A stretch of DNA of 7,051 bases from Granulicella sp. UBA5172 (GCA_002413385.1 DHWW01000070.1:14901-21951); one strand, 5' to 3'. Positions 1 through 7,051 are shown, numbered from the stretch's first letter. The notes: generated from the letters alone by a model not told the origin. Made by a program: numbers and translations.

Positions 1-1290
1 CACAACAACCATGACGGCACCTTCACTGACGTCGCTGAGAAGGCAGGTGTTGCCCTCGACATGTGGTCTACAGGCCCAACCTTTGGGGATTACGATGGAG
101 ACGGCAAGCTCGATCTCTTTGTGCCGGGCTACACCAGATATGATTTCCATGATCCTCCCGTGGAAGGATCGAAATGGGTGGTCTCAAATTTTTGTCAGTT
201 TCGCGGAGTGAGTGTTTTCTGTGGGCCTCGTGGAATTAAGGGGGAACACGACCACTTATTTCATAACAATGGCGATGGCACCTTCACGGATGTGAGCGAT
301 CAGGCGCACGTAAGCGACGCTCCTGGATACTATGGCCTAGCCTCACTCTTTGTTGATTTGAATGGAGACGGCAAGCCTGAGTTGCTCGTCGCAAATGATT
401 CGACACCAAACTATCTCTATCGGAACAAAGGAGACGGGACGTTTGAAGACCTCAGCTTCGAGTCCGGGTACGCCGTCAACCGGGATGGCCATGAGACGGC
501 CACGATGGGCATCGCTGTAGGGGACTACCGCAACAATGGACGTCTCGATATTCTTAACACTGATTTTTCGGACGACTATAAAGTGCTCTATCGCAATGAC
601 GGCGGTCTGAGCTTCACCGACGTCAGCTACGAAGCTGGGATTGCCAAAACAACGGTTCCGTTCCTCAGTTGGGGCGATGGCTTCATAGACTACGATAACG
701 ACGGTTGGAAGGATATCTTCATCGCCAGCGGTCATGTGTATCCGCAAGTGGATCAGAATGACTGGGGCACTAGCTTCGCAGAGCGTCCGCTTCTTTTCCG
801 TAATGTAGGCGGAGATACATTCTCACCAGTGCCAGCGGTTCAGAATACAGGGCTCGCGGTTGTGCTGCCTGCGCGCGGAGCTGCCTTCGGCGACCTCTTT
901 AATGATGGCAAAATCGACGCCGTACTCAATAACATCAACTCGACTCCCACTCTTCTACGAAATGTGAATGACGACCATCATCATTGGATAGAATTCCGAC
1001 TCGTTGGAGGGCCAGGTGGTCCACGCGATGCAACGGGTGCAAGCATTTTCCTGACGGTCGGCAAAGTGACACAACGTGGAGACGTGCTGAGTGGTGGCAG
1101 CTTTGCTTCGTCAAATGATCCACGTATGCATTTCGGCCTAGCAACGGCGACATCGCTCGATGCTGTCATCATCCACTGGCCTGGCGGGAAGGTAGAGAAG
1201 GTTATTGTGCCTGCGGTAGACAGAATCTACACGATAGAAGAGGGTAAAGGGATCACAGGAGCAATGAGCAATGCTCGAGTGCGGCAATAA
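1..1290 (+). CDS. FG-GAP/VCBS repeat protein with C-terminal UnbV/ASPIC domain (CRTAC1-like), 5'-partial
   Basis: The reading frame is open from the first base to the TAA at 1288-1290, so 429 residues are visible and the N-terminus lies outside the window; the ATG at 61 is internal. Five FG-GAP/VCBS blade motifs with calcium-binding-type loops are seen: DYDGDGKLD (residues 30-38), DLNGDGKPE (119-127), DYRNNGRLD (175-183, degenerate), DYDNDGWKD (230-238) and DLFNDGKID (298-306). They are interleaved with NxxDGTFTDV-type strands (residues 2-11 and again near 90-100). This is the integrin-alpha-like beta-propeller pattern. The last 100 or so residues (about 320-420) match the UnbV/ASPIC domain, with WIEFRLVG, GGSFASSNDPRMHFGLA and the IHWPGGKVEKV signature. 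Family knowledge: such proteins are secreted or surface-exposed and are abundant in Acidobacteriota and Planctomycetota; their exact role (adhesion or ligand binding) is mostly unknown. It converges on the glycosidase operon and need not be linked to it functionally. Family assignment is firm; function is not. Confidence 0.93.
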   Translation, partial: HNNHDGTFTDVAEKAGVALDMWSTGPTFGDYDGDGKLDLFVPGYTRYDFHDPPVEGSKWVVSNFCQFRGVSVFCGPRGIKGEHDHLFHNNGDGTFTDVSDQAHVSDAPGYYGLASLFVDLNGDGKPELLVANDSTPNYLYRNKGDGTFEDLSFESGYAVNRDGHETATMGIAVGDYRNNGRLDILNTDFSDDYKVLYRNDGGLSFTDVSYEAGIAKTTVPFLSWGDGFIDYDNDGWKDIFIASGHVYPQVDQNDWGTSFAERPLLFRNVGGDTFSPVPAVQNTGLAVVLPARGAAFGDLFNDGKIDAVLNNINSTPTLLRNVNDDHHHWIEFRLVGGPGGPRDATGASIFLTVGKVTQRGDVLSGGSFASSNDPRMHFGLATATSLDAVIIHWPGGKVEKVIVPAVDRIYTIEEGKGITGAMSNARVRQ

Positions 1291-1361
1291 CGGCGTCAAC
1301 GTTGGAGTAAAGACAGGCCAGTGTGGAGGTTTAGGCGCAGGCCGTCTGTCGCATCTTTGGC

Positions 1362-1516
1362 AATACTTTCGATCATCTGAAAGACGGAGCGATGAAGGGG
1401 CTCGCGGCGTTACCGATACAATCCGCGCCGTCACGGGAGGCCGCGCGCAGACTCTGAAAGATTTCTTCAGAGCCAACGCGGGAGAATTCGGTAGCAGTCG
1501 GCATCGTATGTTGTAG
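1362..1516 (+). pseudogene. Remnant of the 3' end of an NmrA-like NAD(P)-binding (SDR-type) gene
   Basis: In the frame ending at the TAG 1514-1516 the translation contains GVTDTIRAVTGG, then QTLKDFFRANAGEFG. This resembles the C-terminus of NmrA-like/atypical SDR proteins, where VTDxVxxVTGxxxxTxxDF followed by a short helix and A-x-x-F is typical. A preceding piece, TFDHLKDGAMKG (1365-1400), fits the same family but sits in another plus frame, so a small indel would be needed between about 1396 and 1408. No start codon, ribosome site or nucleotide-binding Rossmann motif is present; the rest of the gene is missing, and the frame closes at 1332-1334 just upstream. The stop lies about 15 bases before the last recognisable codon of the opposing truncated glycosidase gene, which suggests a rearrangement joint. 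The assignment comes from pattern memory of a short, weakly conserved tail. Chance coding resemblance is possible, since the minus strand here also yields protein-like stretches. Confidence 0.38.
1452..1472. repeat. Short perfect inverted repeat (7 bp arms, 7-base spacer)
   Basis: CTCTGAA at 1452-1458 is matched by TTCAGAG at 1466-1472 across a 7-base spacer. The right arm overlaps the TGA stop of the truncated minus-strand gene (1467-1469). There is no T-run on either strand next to it and the arms are AT/GC mixed, so it is not a convincing intrinsic terminator even though convergent genes end around here. It may be chance. Confidence 0.4.
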
Positions 1517-2216
1517 CGCGCGCGGTGTGGCCGGTGGATTGGTAGACGATCACGGCAGGAATAATCTCTCGTGCTTGCCCCTTCATGGGAAGGGCATAGG
1601 TAGTGGACCTGCCGATCCAGCGATATCCTTCGGCAACGGTGTCGAGATGCGTGTCCTGCTCGGATGGAGCGTCGGCACCTTTCTCGATGTAGAGCGATTC
1701 GATGTGCGCGTCGGGTTGTAGATGCCAGTCGAGACGAAGGCTGTCCACCAGCGGCAGCCATAGCTCCTGCTGACTCAAATTTTTAACCTCGATGGTATGT
1801 TCTATCGGGCCGAATCTCGAACGAACTCGCCATTGCCATCGGAGCTGGAGATGCGGCGTTGCTGACTCGTAGACAAACTCCACATGGTGCGCATCGGACG
1901 TGGACAGGTTTGGCCTGAAGGACCACGAAACCGGGAGAAGCGTGTTGCCGCGGTAGACGTGCTGCGGAGGAGCTTCGATTTCCTGGTTGAGCCATACGTT
2001 TCCTGAGGCGCCGGAGAGCCTGGTCAATGTGGGGGAATGAGCACCCGCCTGAACACGAATCTGGATGTCTGCAGAGCTGAGTGTGGCGGCCATGGGTGCT
2101 GCTGCAGGAACAGCCGCCGGAGTATGCGATGCGAGCGATGCGATGATGCAGACAAGTAGGAAGGAGCGCGTCCGTCGACCTTGGTATCGCGTTGAGCTCA
2201 ATGTATGGAGTTTCAT
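1467..2216 (-). pseudogene. Truncated secreted GH36/alpha-galactosidase-like protein (N-terminal domain only)
   Basis: The chosen start is the ATG at 2216, preceded by GGGGA with a 6-base gap and followed by a Sec-type signal peptide: basic n-region with RRTR (residues 14-17), hydrophobic core FLLVCIIASLA (19-29), then an Ala/Pro-rich linker to about residue 44. The frame is open farther upstream to 2336, but that extension overlaps the end of the previous gene and has no signal-like start. Residues about 45-230 resemble the N-terminal beta-sandwich of GH36-like alpha-galactosidases of Acidobacteriota, including VEFVYESATPHLQLRW, FGPIEHTIEVKNLS, LYIEKGADAPSEQDTHL, STTYALP and REIIPAVIVYQ. Resemblance stops near residue 229 (about 1530); the following residues run to a TGA at 1467-1469. 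The usual continuation (a WYxGIEFSGRTR-type strand, then the TIM barrel with its catalytic aspartates) is absent in all three minus frames down to 1290. With 249 residues against roughly 600-750 for the family, no catalytic domain remains. It is third in the operon, 64 bases after glycosidase B. Domain family is likely; the alpha-galactosidase label is inferred. Confidence 0.62.
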
Positions 2217-2222
2217 TCCAAG

Positions 2223-2227
2223 TCCCC
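2223..2227 (-). promoter_or_regulatory. Candidate ribosome binding site for the truncated GH36-like gene
   Basis: Read on the minus strand this is GGGGA, six bases before the ATG at 2216. It is a weak match to the Shine-Dalgarno consensus, but it supports this start, which also places the signal peptide at the very N-terminus. Confidence 0.35.
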
Positions 2228-2280
2228 AGGAGTAGCAGTTTGATGCTGATGATGTTCGTCGCGCAGTCCGAGCTACAGGA

Positions 2281-4885
2281 TCAGCGCTTGAGTTGAACGA
2301 TCGCGTGGAGATGCTGGTAGTGATTGTCGACCACACTTGCGGCGGGGAAGACGAAGGTTAGCTGGCTTAGATTGGGCGCAAGGGGCTCGACGATTGCGCC
2401 GGTTGCGTTGAGGATTTGCCACGGTGTTTCGAGCTGCAGCGTCGCGACGCCGTGGGGTTGAACATCGGCGTCCAGAACCAGGGAGTCGCCGGCCAGATGC
2501 ACGTCGATGACTCGCAGGCCGTGGCTGGAATCTCCGAGCAGTGGTGGAGGATTCGTGGTGATGATGGAGATGCCGCCGTGCAGAGCGGCGTGTACTTCGT
2601 TGGCACCGTGCATGACCTGAAACACAGCTCGCGCGCTCGTGTCTTGTGGATGCTGCTCGGTTGTGATGGCGAGTTTGCGGTGGTTTAACTCTGCGGCATC
2701 GACGCTGGCACCGAGAGCCAGGTCCGGCGCAAAGATCAGATGGAAGGGCTCTCCGGGATTCTGCAGATCGAGGATTAATTCCGTGGTGGTCTGGTGGAGC
2801 GTGAGAGAAATCTTTGCTCCAGAGAGCGGAATATTCGAGATGGAGACAGTATGCCAGGTGGCTGGCAGGTGCGGTGCGAAGGTGATTGAATTTTTGAGGG
2901 CATCGATGTCCAGACCGAGCAGGCCGCGAACGCTGGCGGTGAAGAAAGCCAGCGGACGACCAGGTCTGCTCTGGAACGGATTCTTCCTGCGGGCGATAGA
3001 CGTAACCGGCGAGGACTTCGTGGAGGTGACCGAGGGAGTCGAGGGACGACCAGGAGAGCAGGGAGCTCCAGAGATTGAAGGCGGGCACAGGCCGATGCGC
3101 TGACCAGAAGGTTGTGGCGAGGTTGGCCGTTCCATCGGCCGAGACGCTGCCGCTGGCATAGGAAGAAGGATCGAAGCCCTGTGATCCGGAGGCTACGCCG
3201 CGGCTGCCCCAGTCTGTCTGAAAAGCTGCAGAGGCGAGCTGGTCGAGGAGTTGCTGGTCTTGCTGCGGTGTGTATAGATGCAGAGCGATACCTTGTGCCG
3301 GGGAGCTTCGCTGCTGCGTGATCGCGTGGCCAGACTCGGAGAAGCCGGTGATCCAGAGCGAATGTTGCGGGTCCCAGTAACGGGTGGGAACGGCGTTGCG
3401 CGCACGCAGCGTCGCATGGTCGGCGAGGTCGGCCTGCCTTGCATGGCCCGTCAACGATGCGAGCTGCTGGAAGGAAGAAGATGCCTCGACCCAGCTGATG
3501 GAAAGCCCAAGGTCTTCTGACATGCGGTCCTGCTCATTGCCACCTTCCTTGTTGAGTGGGATGCGGGGCAATCCGGTGGCTGGATCGATCAGAGATTCGC
3601 AATAGTTGTAGGCAGCTTCGATGGCTGGCCAATGAGCGCGGGCAAAGGGTAGATCTCCTGTCGCCGCAACATAACGCGCGAGGACAGGGAGGAACTGGAA
3701 CGTGATGTCCACGTGAACATACATGTAAGGGTATTTGCCGATCCAGTCGATGAAGCCGGCGCTCTGGGACAGCTCGTGCCAGATCATTCCTGACTTTTTA
3801 TCCTGATAGCGAAGGATGAATTCAAGCTCGTCCCGCGCCTGCGTGGTGTTGCCCGCACTGAGGGCAGCATCGGTGGCGATCAGGCCATCACCTGCAAAGA
3901 ACCAATCATATTGAGGTCGGCGACCGGGGCGCGAGGGGCCATACCCGGCCACATAGCCACACCCCAGATCGCGATTACAGACCCATGCCTGGTCGAGGGC
4001 AATTTCTGACCAGGCGATGGCCTGGTTGACGCGAGGGTCCGGGGTCGTGATGGATAACATCGATTCTGCAACGTCGTGAACATGCTGGTCGTACTGTGCC
4101 TGAAGGGCTGCGCGGTCTTGTACCAGCTGGTGGAAGAGCGTGGCAGGATCGGATTCGCCGGGAGGATTGAGGGCGATGTATACGGTGGCAAGGCCGTCGG
4201 CGGGATGCAGCGTGAAGCCGATATCACCGCCGCCTGTGCCTTGATTTGTGCGGTTAGCAATGGCATCGTGGGCTGTGATGTCTGGCGACGCTACGATGGC
4301 ACGATAACCGCTGCTCTGTTGTTCCAGAACGAATGCGGAGAGGGATGAGTTCCACGAAGTAGATTGGCCACCGAGGGCCGCGGGCCACATGAGGTTCAGG
4401 ACCGGAGTGGCATGCACCTCGATATCGACACCATGTTGGCCATGTTGAGATTGGATGGTGTAGGTAAGGATGGCCGCGGGTTCGTTCAGCGGAACAAATA
4501 ATGTCTCGCTGACGATGAAGTCTGGACCGAGGTAGACGCGTGTGATCGAATCCGCGGTGTAGGTGACACGCCCGAGAATCGTTTGACCGTCGATGGGGGA
4601 CGTTGCTCCCTCGGGGTGGAACGCGACGCGGTAGTTGCGCAGGATCTGAAATGGATATGCCCAGACTTCGAGGCCTTCGGATGCGTAGCCACTGATGAGG
4701 GCGCGATGTCCATGCGCAGCGATGAAGCGTGCTGGCGCGACGGCGTCCGTGTTGAGCGTTAGATTGTCTGCAGTGGGCGCTGACTGTGCGGGTGCGGGAT
4801 GCGCAGTGCCGAGCAGGAACATGCAGCCCAGCGAGAGCGGAAGAAGGCGACCTCGCAGCATTCGAAGTGGCGAAGCGACAGGCAT
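2281..4885 (-). CDS. Glycosidase B: secreted six-hairpin glycosidase, glycogen-debranching/amylo-alpha-1,6-glucosidase-like, with apparent frameshift
   Basis: The start is the ATG at 4885, with AGGGAG nine bases upstream and a signal peptide directly after it: RGRLLPLSLGCMFLLG core, Ala-Pro-rich c-region and probable cleavage near APAQ (31-34). An N-terminal beta-sandwich (about 40-270, with GLEVWAYPFQ, LFVPLNEPA and LNLMWPAALGGQ) is followed by an (alpha/alpha)6 barrel. Key barrel motifs are YDWFFAGDGL (326-335), MIWHELSQSAGFIDW (367-381), YVHVDITFQFLP (389-400, Asp393 as possible acid), GHLHEVLAGYVY (619-630, Glu623 as possible base) and VPEQTWSSAGF (637-647). These mark relatives of the amylo-alpha-1,6-glucosidase C-terminal family; catalytic roles are inferred by family comparison. 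Cys303 and Cys309 could form a disulfide in an exported protein. After Gly646 family similarity jumps from one frame to another: dropping one base at 2945-2947 gives FFTASVRGLLGLDIDAL and a coherent C-terminal beta domain ending at the TGA 2281-2283, 867 residues in all. Without correction the frame runs on to 2273 (870 residues) with an Arg-rich nonsense tail. Substrate is unknown; alpha-glucan is the default guess. Confidence 0.85.
2945..2947 (-). other. Apparent +1 frameshift site in glycosidase B
   Basis: The plus strand reads AAA here (TTT on the coding strand). Upstream of it the frame encodes VPEQTWSSAG; downstream only the next frame encodes TASVRGLLGLDIDA. Removing one T gives GGC TTC TTC ACC (G-F-F-T), which fits the family exactly. 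A single-base insertion in this short run, real or technical, explains the break. The context is not a known programmed frameshift signal: no slippery heptamer and no adjacent stop codon. Confidence 0.8.
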
Positions 4886-4894
4886 CCGATACAG

Positions 4895-4900
4895 CTCCCT
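4895..4900 (-). promoter_or_regulatory. Ribosome binding site of glycosidase B
   Basis: On the coding (minus) strand this is AGGGAG, nine bases before the ATG at 4885. It decides the start, since the same frame stays open upstream to 5131 through the end of glycosidase A, and a longer N-terminus would bury the signal peptide. The 56-base gap between the two genes (4886-4941) holds no visible terminator, which is consistent with co-transcription. Confidence 0.65.
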
Positions 4901-4941
4901 GACCGTTTTCGGCTTGTCCGTGATCTTTTCCGGCGTGATCG

Positions 4942-7051
4942 CTACCAGGAAAAATTCACTTCTCTGGTGATGTAGGCAGGCGCCGCGGGGAAGGTGACGG
5001 TAATGACTCGCAACCCGTGATCGATGTTGCCGAGCGTCGCGCCGTGTGCCTGCACGTGGAGCGCATGCGCATTCTCTCGCAGGAGAAGAGTATAGGTTGC
5101 TCCGCCGATACCTTCCAGCGATAAGGTGCAACTGTGCGTGCTGGACCGCTCCTGCAGTACTTTGAGCTGACTGGTCTCCCCCCCAGCTTCTGGCGCTTGA
5201 TGCACAATGGCCAACTCAACGGGCGGCAGCGGAATACGGATAAGGTGCCCTGTGACCCTGGCTCCGGGGATTCCGGATTGAAGATGGAGAGCTGCGGGAG
5301 CGTTGACCGCCTCTACGAGTAACTGAGAATCGGTGCGGGTGAAGGTGAGGTCGAAGAACGCTGAGCCGAAGGGGATGTTGCTGACGGTGGCGTGCGACCA
5401 GTCCGCGGGGAGGTATGGCGTGACGGTGAAGGTGCTCTCGGGAACATTCCAATCGAGCCCAAAGAGGCCGCGGACAATGGGTGAAATCACCATGGCAGAG
5501 GACCATAACTGGTGGGCTGTGCTGCGGCCGAGCGGCTGGAAGAATTGTCCGGACAAGAGCTCCGTCACATTACCGAGGTCTTGCGACCAGGTGAGGTCGA
5601 CGTTCTGCATGAGGTGATCGTAGCCGGAGAGAGCGTGTCCGGTGCGATACTCGGCGACGGAGACCCAGCCTGTGAACAGAGGCCATACGGAGCCCTGATG
5701 GTAGCTGATGGGATCGTAGAAACTGGTATGAGCACTGAGCGGACGCGTTCCCCAATCAGTGGAGAAATCAGCCGAGGCCCAGCGGGAGATCATCGGATCG
5801 CTGTGGTTGAGCTGGGCATCGCCATCCCACCAGGCGACGGAGGGAAAGATGGTTGAGGTGGCGTCGACTGTGCCGTTGTTCCAGCTGAAGGCGTAGTTGC
5901 TGGATGCGGGAAGGAAGTATTCCTTGTCGATGGTCTGCGCGATGCGGGCAGCTCGCTGGCGTGCGGAAAGTTCCAGGTCGAGATGACTGGTTGCATGAGC
6001 GAGGTTGGCGAAGGCGAGGCTTGCCTGCTCATCCAGGACGGCAAGATAGATTTCCTGGCTGGGCATGGTGGGGACCCACGATTCGACCCATGCCGAGCCT
6101 GCGGAGTTGTCGTAGATTCCATCGCCGTCCGCATCGTGGGTGGTCTCGAAGTGCCAGGCGCGGACGAGATTGTCCCAGTGTGCTGCGACGAAATCCTTGT
6201 CACCACTGATGCGGAGATAGTCGTTGATGGCCATGGGCAGCAGGGATGTGGCGTCTGCAGAAGCATACTCGTAGGGCAGACTTTTCCAATCGACAAGATC
6301 CGAGGTCTGCGACCATTCATGCAGAATTTTTCCTTCCGGAGATTGGCGCTTCAGAAGGAACTCGGCCTCCTGACGCGTGGTTTCGAAGTTGCCCACACTA
6401 TTTAATGCGTAGAGAGTCCACAAGGCGTCGCGCCCGAAGTACCAGCCAAAGCCGGGACGGACGGAGGCTCCGGAGCCGAGGAAGCCAGCGGTAAGCGCTT
6501 GTTCCTGATGATCCGGTATGGTCTCAACCCTGAGTTGGTCGATGGAGCTCTCGGCCCGCGAGAACGCAAGGTTGAGACGCTGGTCCGGTGTATCGAGATG
6601 CATTTCAGTCGTAAGCAGGTGGCGATAGTAGGTTTGATTCTGCTCAACGATCGCATTGCTGGAATGATCTAGCTCGGCGAGTTTCGTGCCGAAGTTGGCG
6701 ATGGTTGATGTTTCCTTCCGTTGACTGATGACGGCGAGCAGGGGGAAGGATTTACCGGTATCGCGAGCAGGATCGAAGTGCACTACAAATTGCAGCGGGT
6801 AGAAGGCGGCGCGCTCCTGGTAGGGCTGGAGAATGCCGGGCTCGGCTGTAGGCATCGCGATGGCAGCCGCTGTGTCAGGAAAATTGAGATGCAGCATATA
6901 GAAGCCGCTGGAAGGCGGCGTGCTCACCCATTCTGGAGACGGCATGTCATCGGATGGCGCGGGCCACATGCTTTGCATGTTGGGCATGAAGCCTGAAGGT
7001 GAAGGTGGTGGGGCGGACGGCTTCGATCTGAAAGAAGACAAGGGCACCGGT
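4942..7051 (-). CDS. Glycosidase A: six-hairpin glycosidase, glycogen-debranching/amylo-alpha-1,6-glucosidase-like, 5'-partial, with apparent frameshift near its visible N-terminus
   Basis: The gene enters from the right edge and ends at the TAG 4942-4944. The first visible stretch (7051 to about 6995) reads TGALVFFQIEAVRPTTFTFR in one frame. From about 6990 a different frame takes over with FMPNMQSMWPAPSDDMPSPEWV and stays open to the stop. By alignment with glycosidase B (LNLMWPA at its residues 163-169) roughly 135 N-terminal residues, including any signal peptide, lie outside the window. Barrel motifs are GFGWYFGRDALW (6450-6415), KILHEWSQTSDLVDW, EYASADATSLLP (Asp codon 6253-6255, possible acid), YHQGSVWPLFTGW, NVTELLSGQFF (Glu codon 5560-5562, possible base) and AHQLWSSAMV. 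An inserted DADGDGIYD loop could bind calcium. The C-terminus is a beta domain ending VTFPAAPAYITREVNFSW, typical of this group. The catalytic-residue roles are family inference. It lies 56 bases upstream of the paralogous glycosidase B, probably in the same transcript. Likely exported, acting on alpha-linked glycans; the exact substrate cannot be read from the sequence. Confidence 0.87.
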   Translation of the reverse strand, partial: PVPLSSFRSKPSAPPPSPSGFMPNMQSMWPAPSDDMPSPEWVSTPPSSGFYMLHLNFPDTAAAIAMPTAEPGILQPYQERAAFYPLQFVVHFDPARDTGKSFPLLAVISQRKETSTIANFGTKLAELDHSSNAIVEQNQTYYRHLLTTEMHLDTPDQRLNLAFSRAESSIDQLRVETIPDHQEQALTAGFLGSGASVRPGFGWYFGRDALWTLYALNSVGNFETTRQEAEFLLKRQSPEGKILHEWSQTSDLVDWKSLPYEYASADATSLLPMAINDYLRISGDKDFVAAHWDNLVRAWHFETTHDADGDGIYDNSAGSAWVESWVPTMPSQEIYLAVLDEQASLAFANLAHATSHLDLELSARQRAARIAQTIDKEYFLPASSNYAFSWNNGTVDATSTIFPSVAWWDGDAQLNHSDPMISRWASADFSTDWGTRPLSAHTSFYDPISYHQGSVWPLFTGWVSVAEYRTGHALSGYDHLMQNVDLTWSQDLGNVTELLSGQFFQPLGRSTAHQLWSSAMVISPIVRGLFGLDWNVPESTFTVTPYLPADWSHATVSNIPFGSAFFDLTFTRTDSQLLVEAVNAPAALHLQSGIPGARVTGHLIRIPLPPVELAIVHQAPEAGGETSQLKVLQERSSTHSCTLSLEGIGGATYTLLLRENAHALHVQAHGATLGNIDHGLRVITVTFPAAPAYITREVNFSW
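6991..6995 (-). other. Apparent +1 frameshift site in glycosidase A
   Basis: On the coding strand the sequence reads ACC TTC AGG C TTC ATG CCC. Family-like protein before this point (VFFQIEAVRPTTFTF) and after it (FMPNMQSMWPAP) are in frames one base apart, in the direction of one extra base. Dropping a single G or C gives either TFTFRFMPN or TFTFSFMPN, both plausible for the strand that precedes the MWPA motif. The original frame goes on as LHAQHAKHVA, which does not resemble the family. Confidence 0.72.

Noticed and set aside
343..747. A 134-codon open frame on the minus strand opposite the FG-GAP gene
   Set aside because: It is antisense to a clear beta-propeller coding frame with conserved motifs, shows no family pattern, and is expected from codon bias.
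1266..1276. GAGCAATGCTC palindrome at the end of the FG-GAP gene
   Set aside because: The arms are only five bases with a one-base centre, inside coding sequence, with no terminator features.
1452..1472. The inverted repeat as a bidirectional terminator for the convergent genes
   Set aside because: The stem is 7 bp with a 7-base loop and no T-tract on either side, and it overlaps the end of a degraded gene; kept only as a repeat.
1271..1516. The whole plus-strand frame from the ATG at 1271 as a small intact gene
   Set aside because: Its first half is low-information sequence overlapping the FG-GAP stop region, and only the last 40 or so codons resemble a known protein tail, so it is better explained as a remnant.
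2273..2944. The Arg/His/Ser-rich frame that continues glycosidase B after the shift, as a possible basic C-terminal or nucleic-acid-binding domain
   Set aside because: The neighbouring frame over the same bases encodes a family-typical C-terminal beta domain with the expected GLLGLD and SNIPLSGAKISL strands, so the basic stretch is out-of-frame translation.
2945..2947. Programmed ribosomal frameshifting in glycosidase B
   Set aside because: There is no slippery heptamer, nearby stop codon or obvious downstream stem, glycosidases of this group are not known to use recoding, and a similar shift in the neighbour favours mutation or sequencing error.
4886..4941. Short near-repeats (GATCACG twice, CCGGAAAA/CCGAAAAC) between glycosidases A and B as an operator or terminator
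   Set aside because: The repeats are only 7-8 bases, directly oriented and unequal. They form no stem and there is no T-run, so chance is the simpler explanation.
5983..6405. A 140-codon plus-strand open frame opposite glycosidase A
   Set aside because: It lies wholly antisense to the conserved barrel motifs of glycosidase A, and no ribosome site or family resemblance supports it.

Overview
The window reads like accessory, carbohydrate-degrading DNA from a moderately high-GC Gram-negative soil-type bacterium. My best guess is Acidobacteriota, class Terriglobia. This is an inference from the combination of an FG-GAP/VCBS + UnbV(ASPIC) protein with secreted 'six-hairpin' glycosidases. No marker gene is present to prove it.

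Layout: (1) 1-1290, plus strand: the C-terminal 429 residues of an extracellular FG-GAP/VCBS repeat protein ending in a UnbV/ASPIC domain, with its 5' end outside the window. (2) About 1291-1530: a scar zone without an intact gene. It holds what looks like the 3' end of an NmrA-like NAD(P)-binding (SDR-type) gene on the plus strand, ending at a stop at 1516, meeting head-on a truncated minus-strand gene. (3) 7051-1467, minus strand: three genes in a row, about 55-65 bases apart, which I read as one polysaccharide-utilisation operon. In transcription order they are glycosidase A (enters from the right edge, stop at 4942), glycosidase B (4885-2281) and the secreted N-terminal sandwich domain of a GH36/alpha-galactosidase-like enzyme (2216-1467, truncated). 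A and B are divergent paralogues of the glycogen-debranching/amylo-alpha-1,6-glucosidase-like (alpha/alpha)6 group. B and the third gene carry Sec-type signal peptides, so the products would act outside the cytoplasm on alpha-linked oligosaccharides or side-chain-decorated glycans.

The most notable point is that every gene of the glycosidase operon appears damaged. A has an apparent one-base insertion near 6991-6995. B has an apparent one-base insertion in a three-base A run at 2945-2947. The third gene loses its entire catalytic part at a junction around 1517-1530. The frameshift in B is easy to miss, because the wrong frame stays open to 2273 and gives a product of almost the same length (870 residues against 867 restored) with a nonsense, Arg/His/Ser-rich tail. 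Either this is a decaying glycan-use locus or the assembly contains indels; the sequence alone does not decide between them. I found no tRNA, rRNA, CRISPR array, insertion sequence or convincing terminator, and no clear evidence of a wholly new system.
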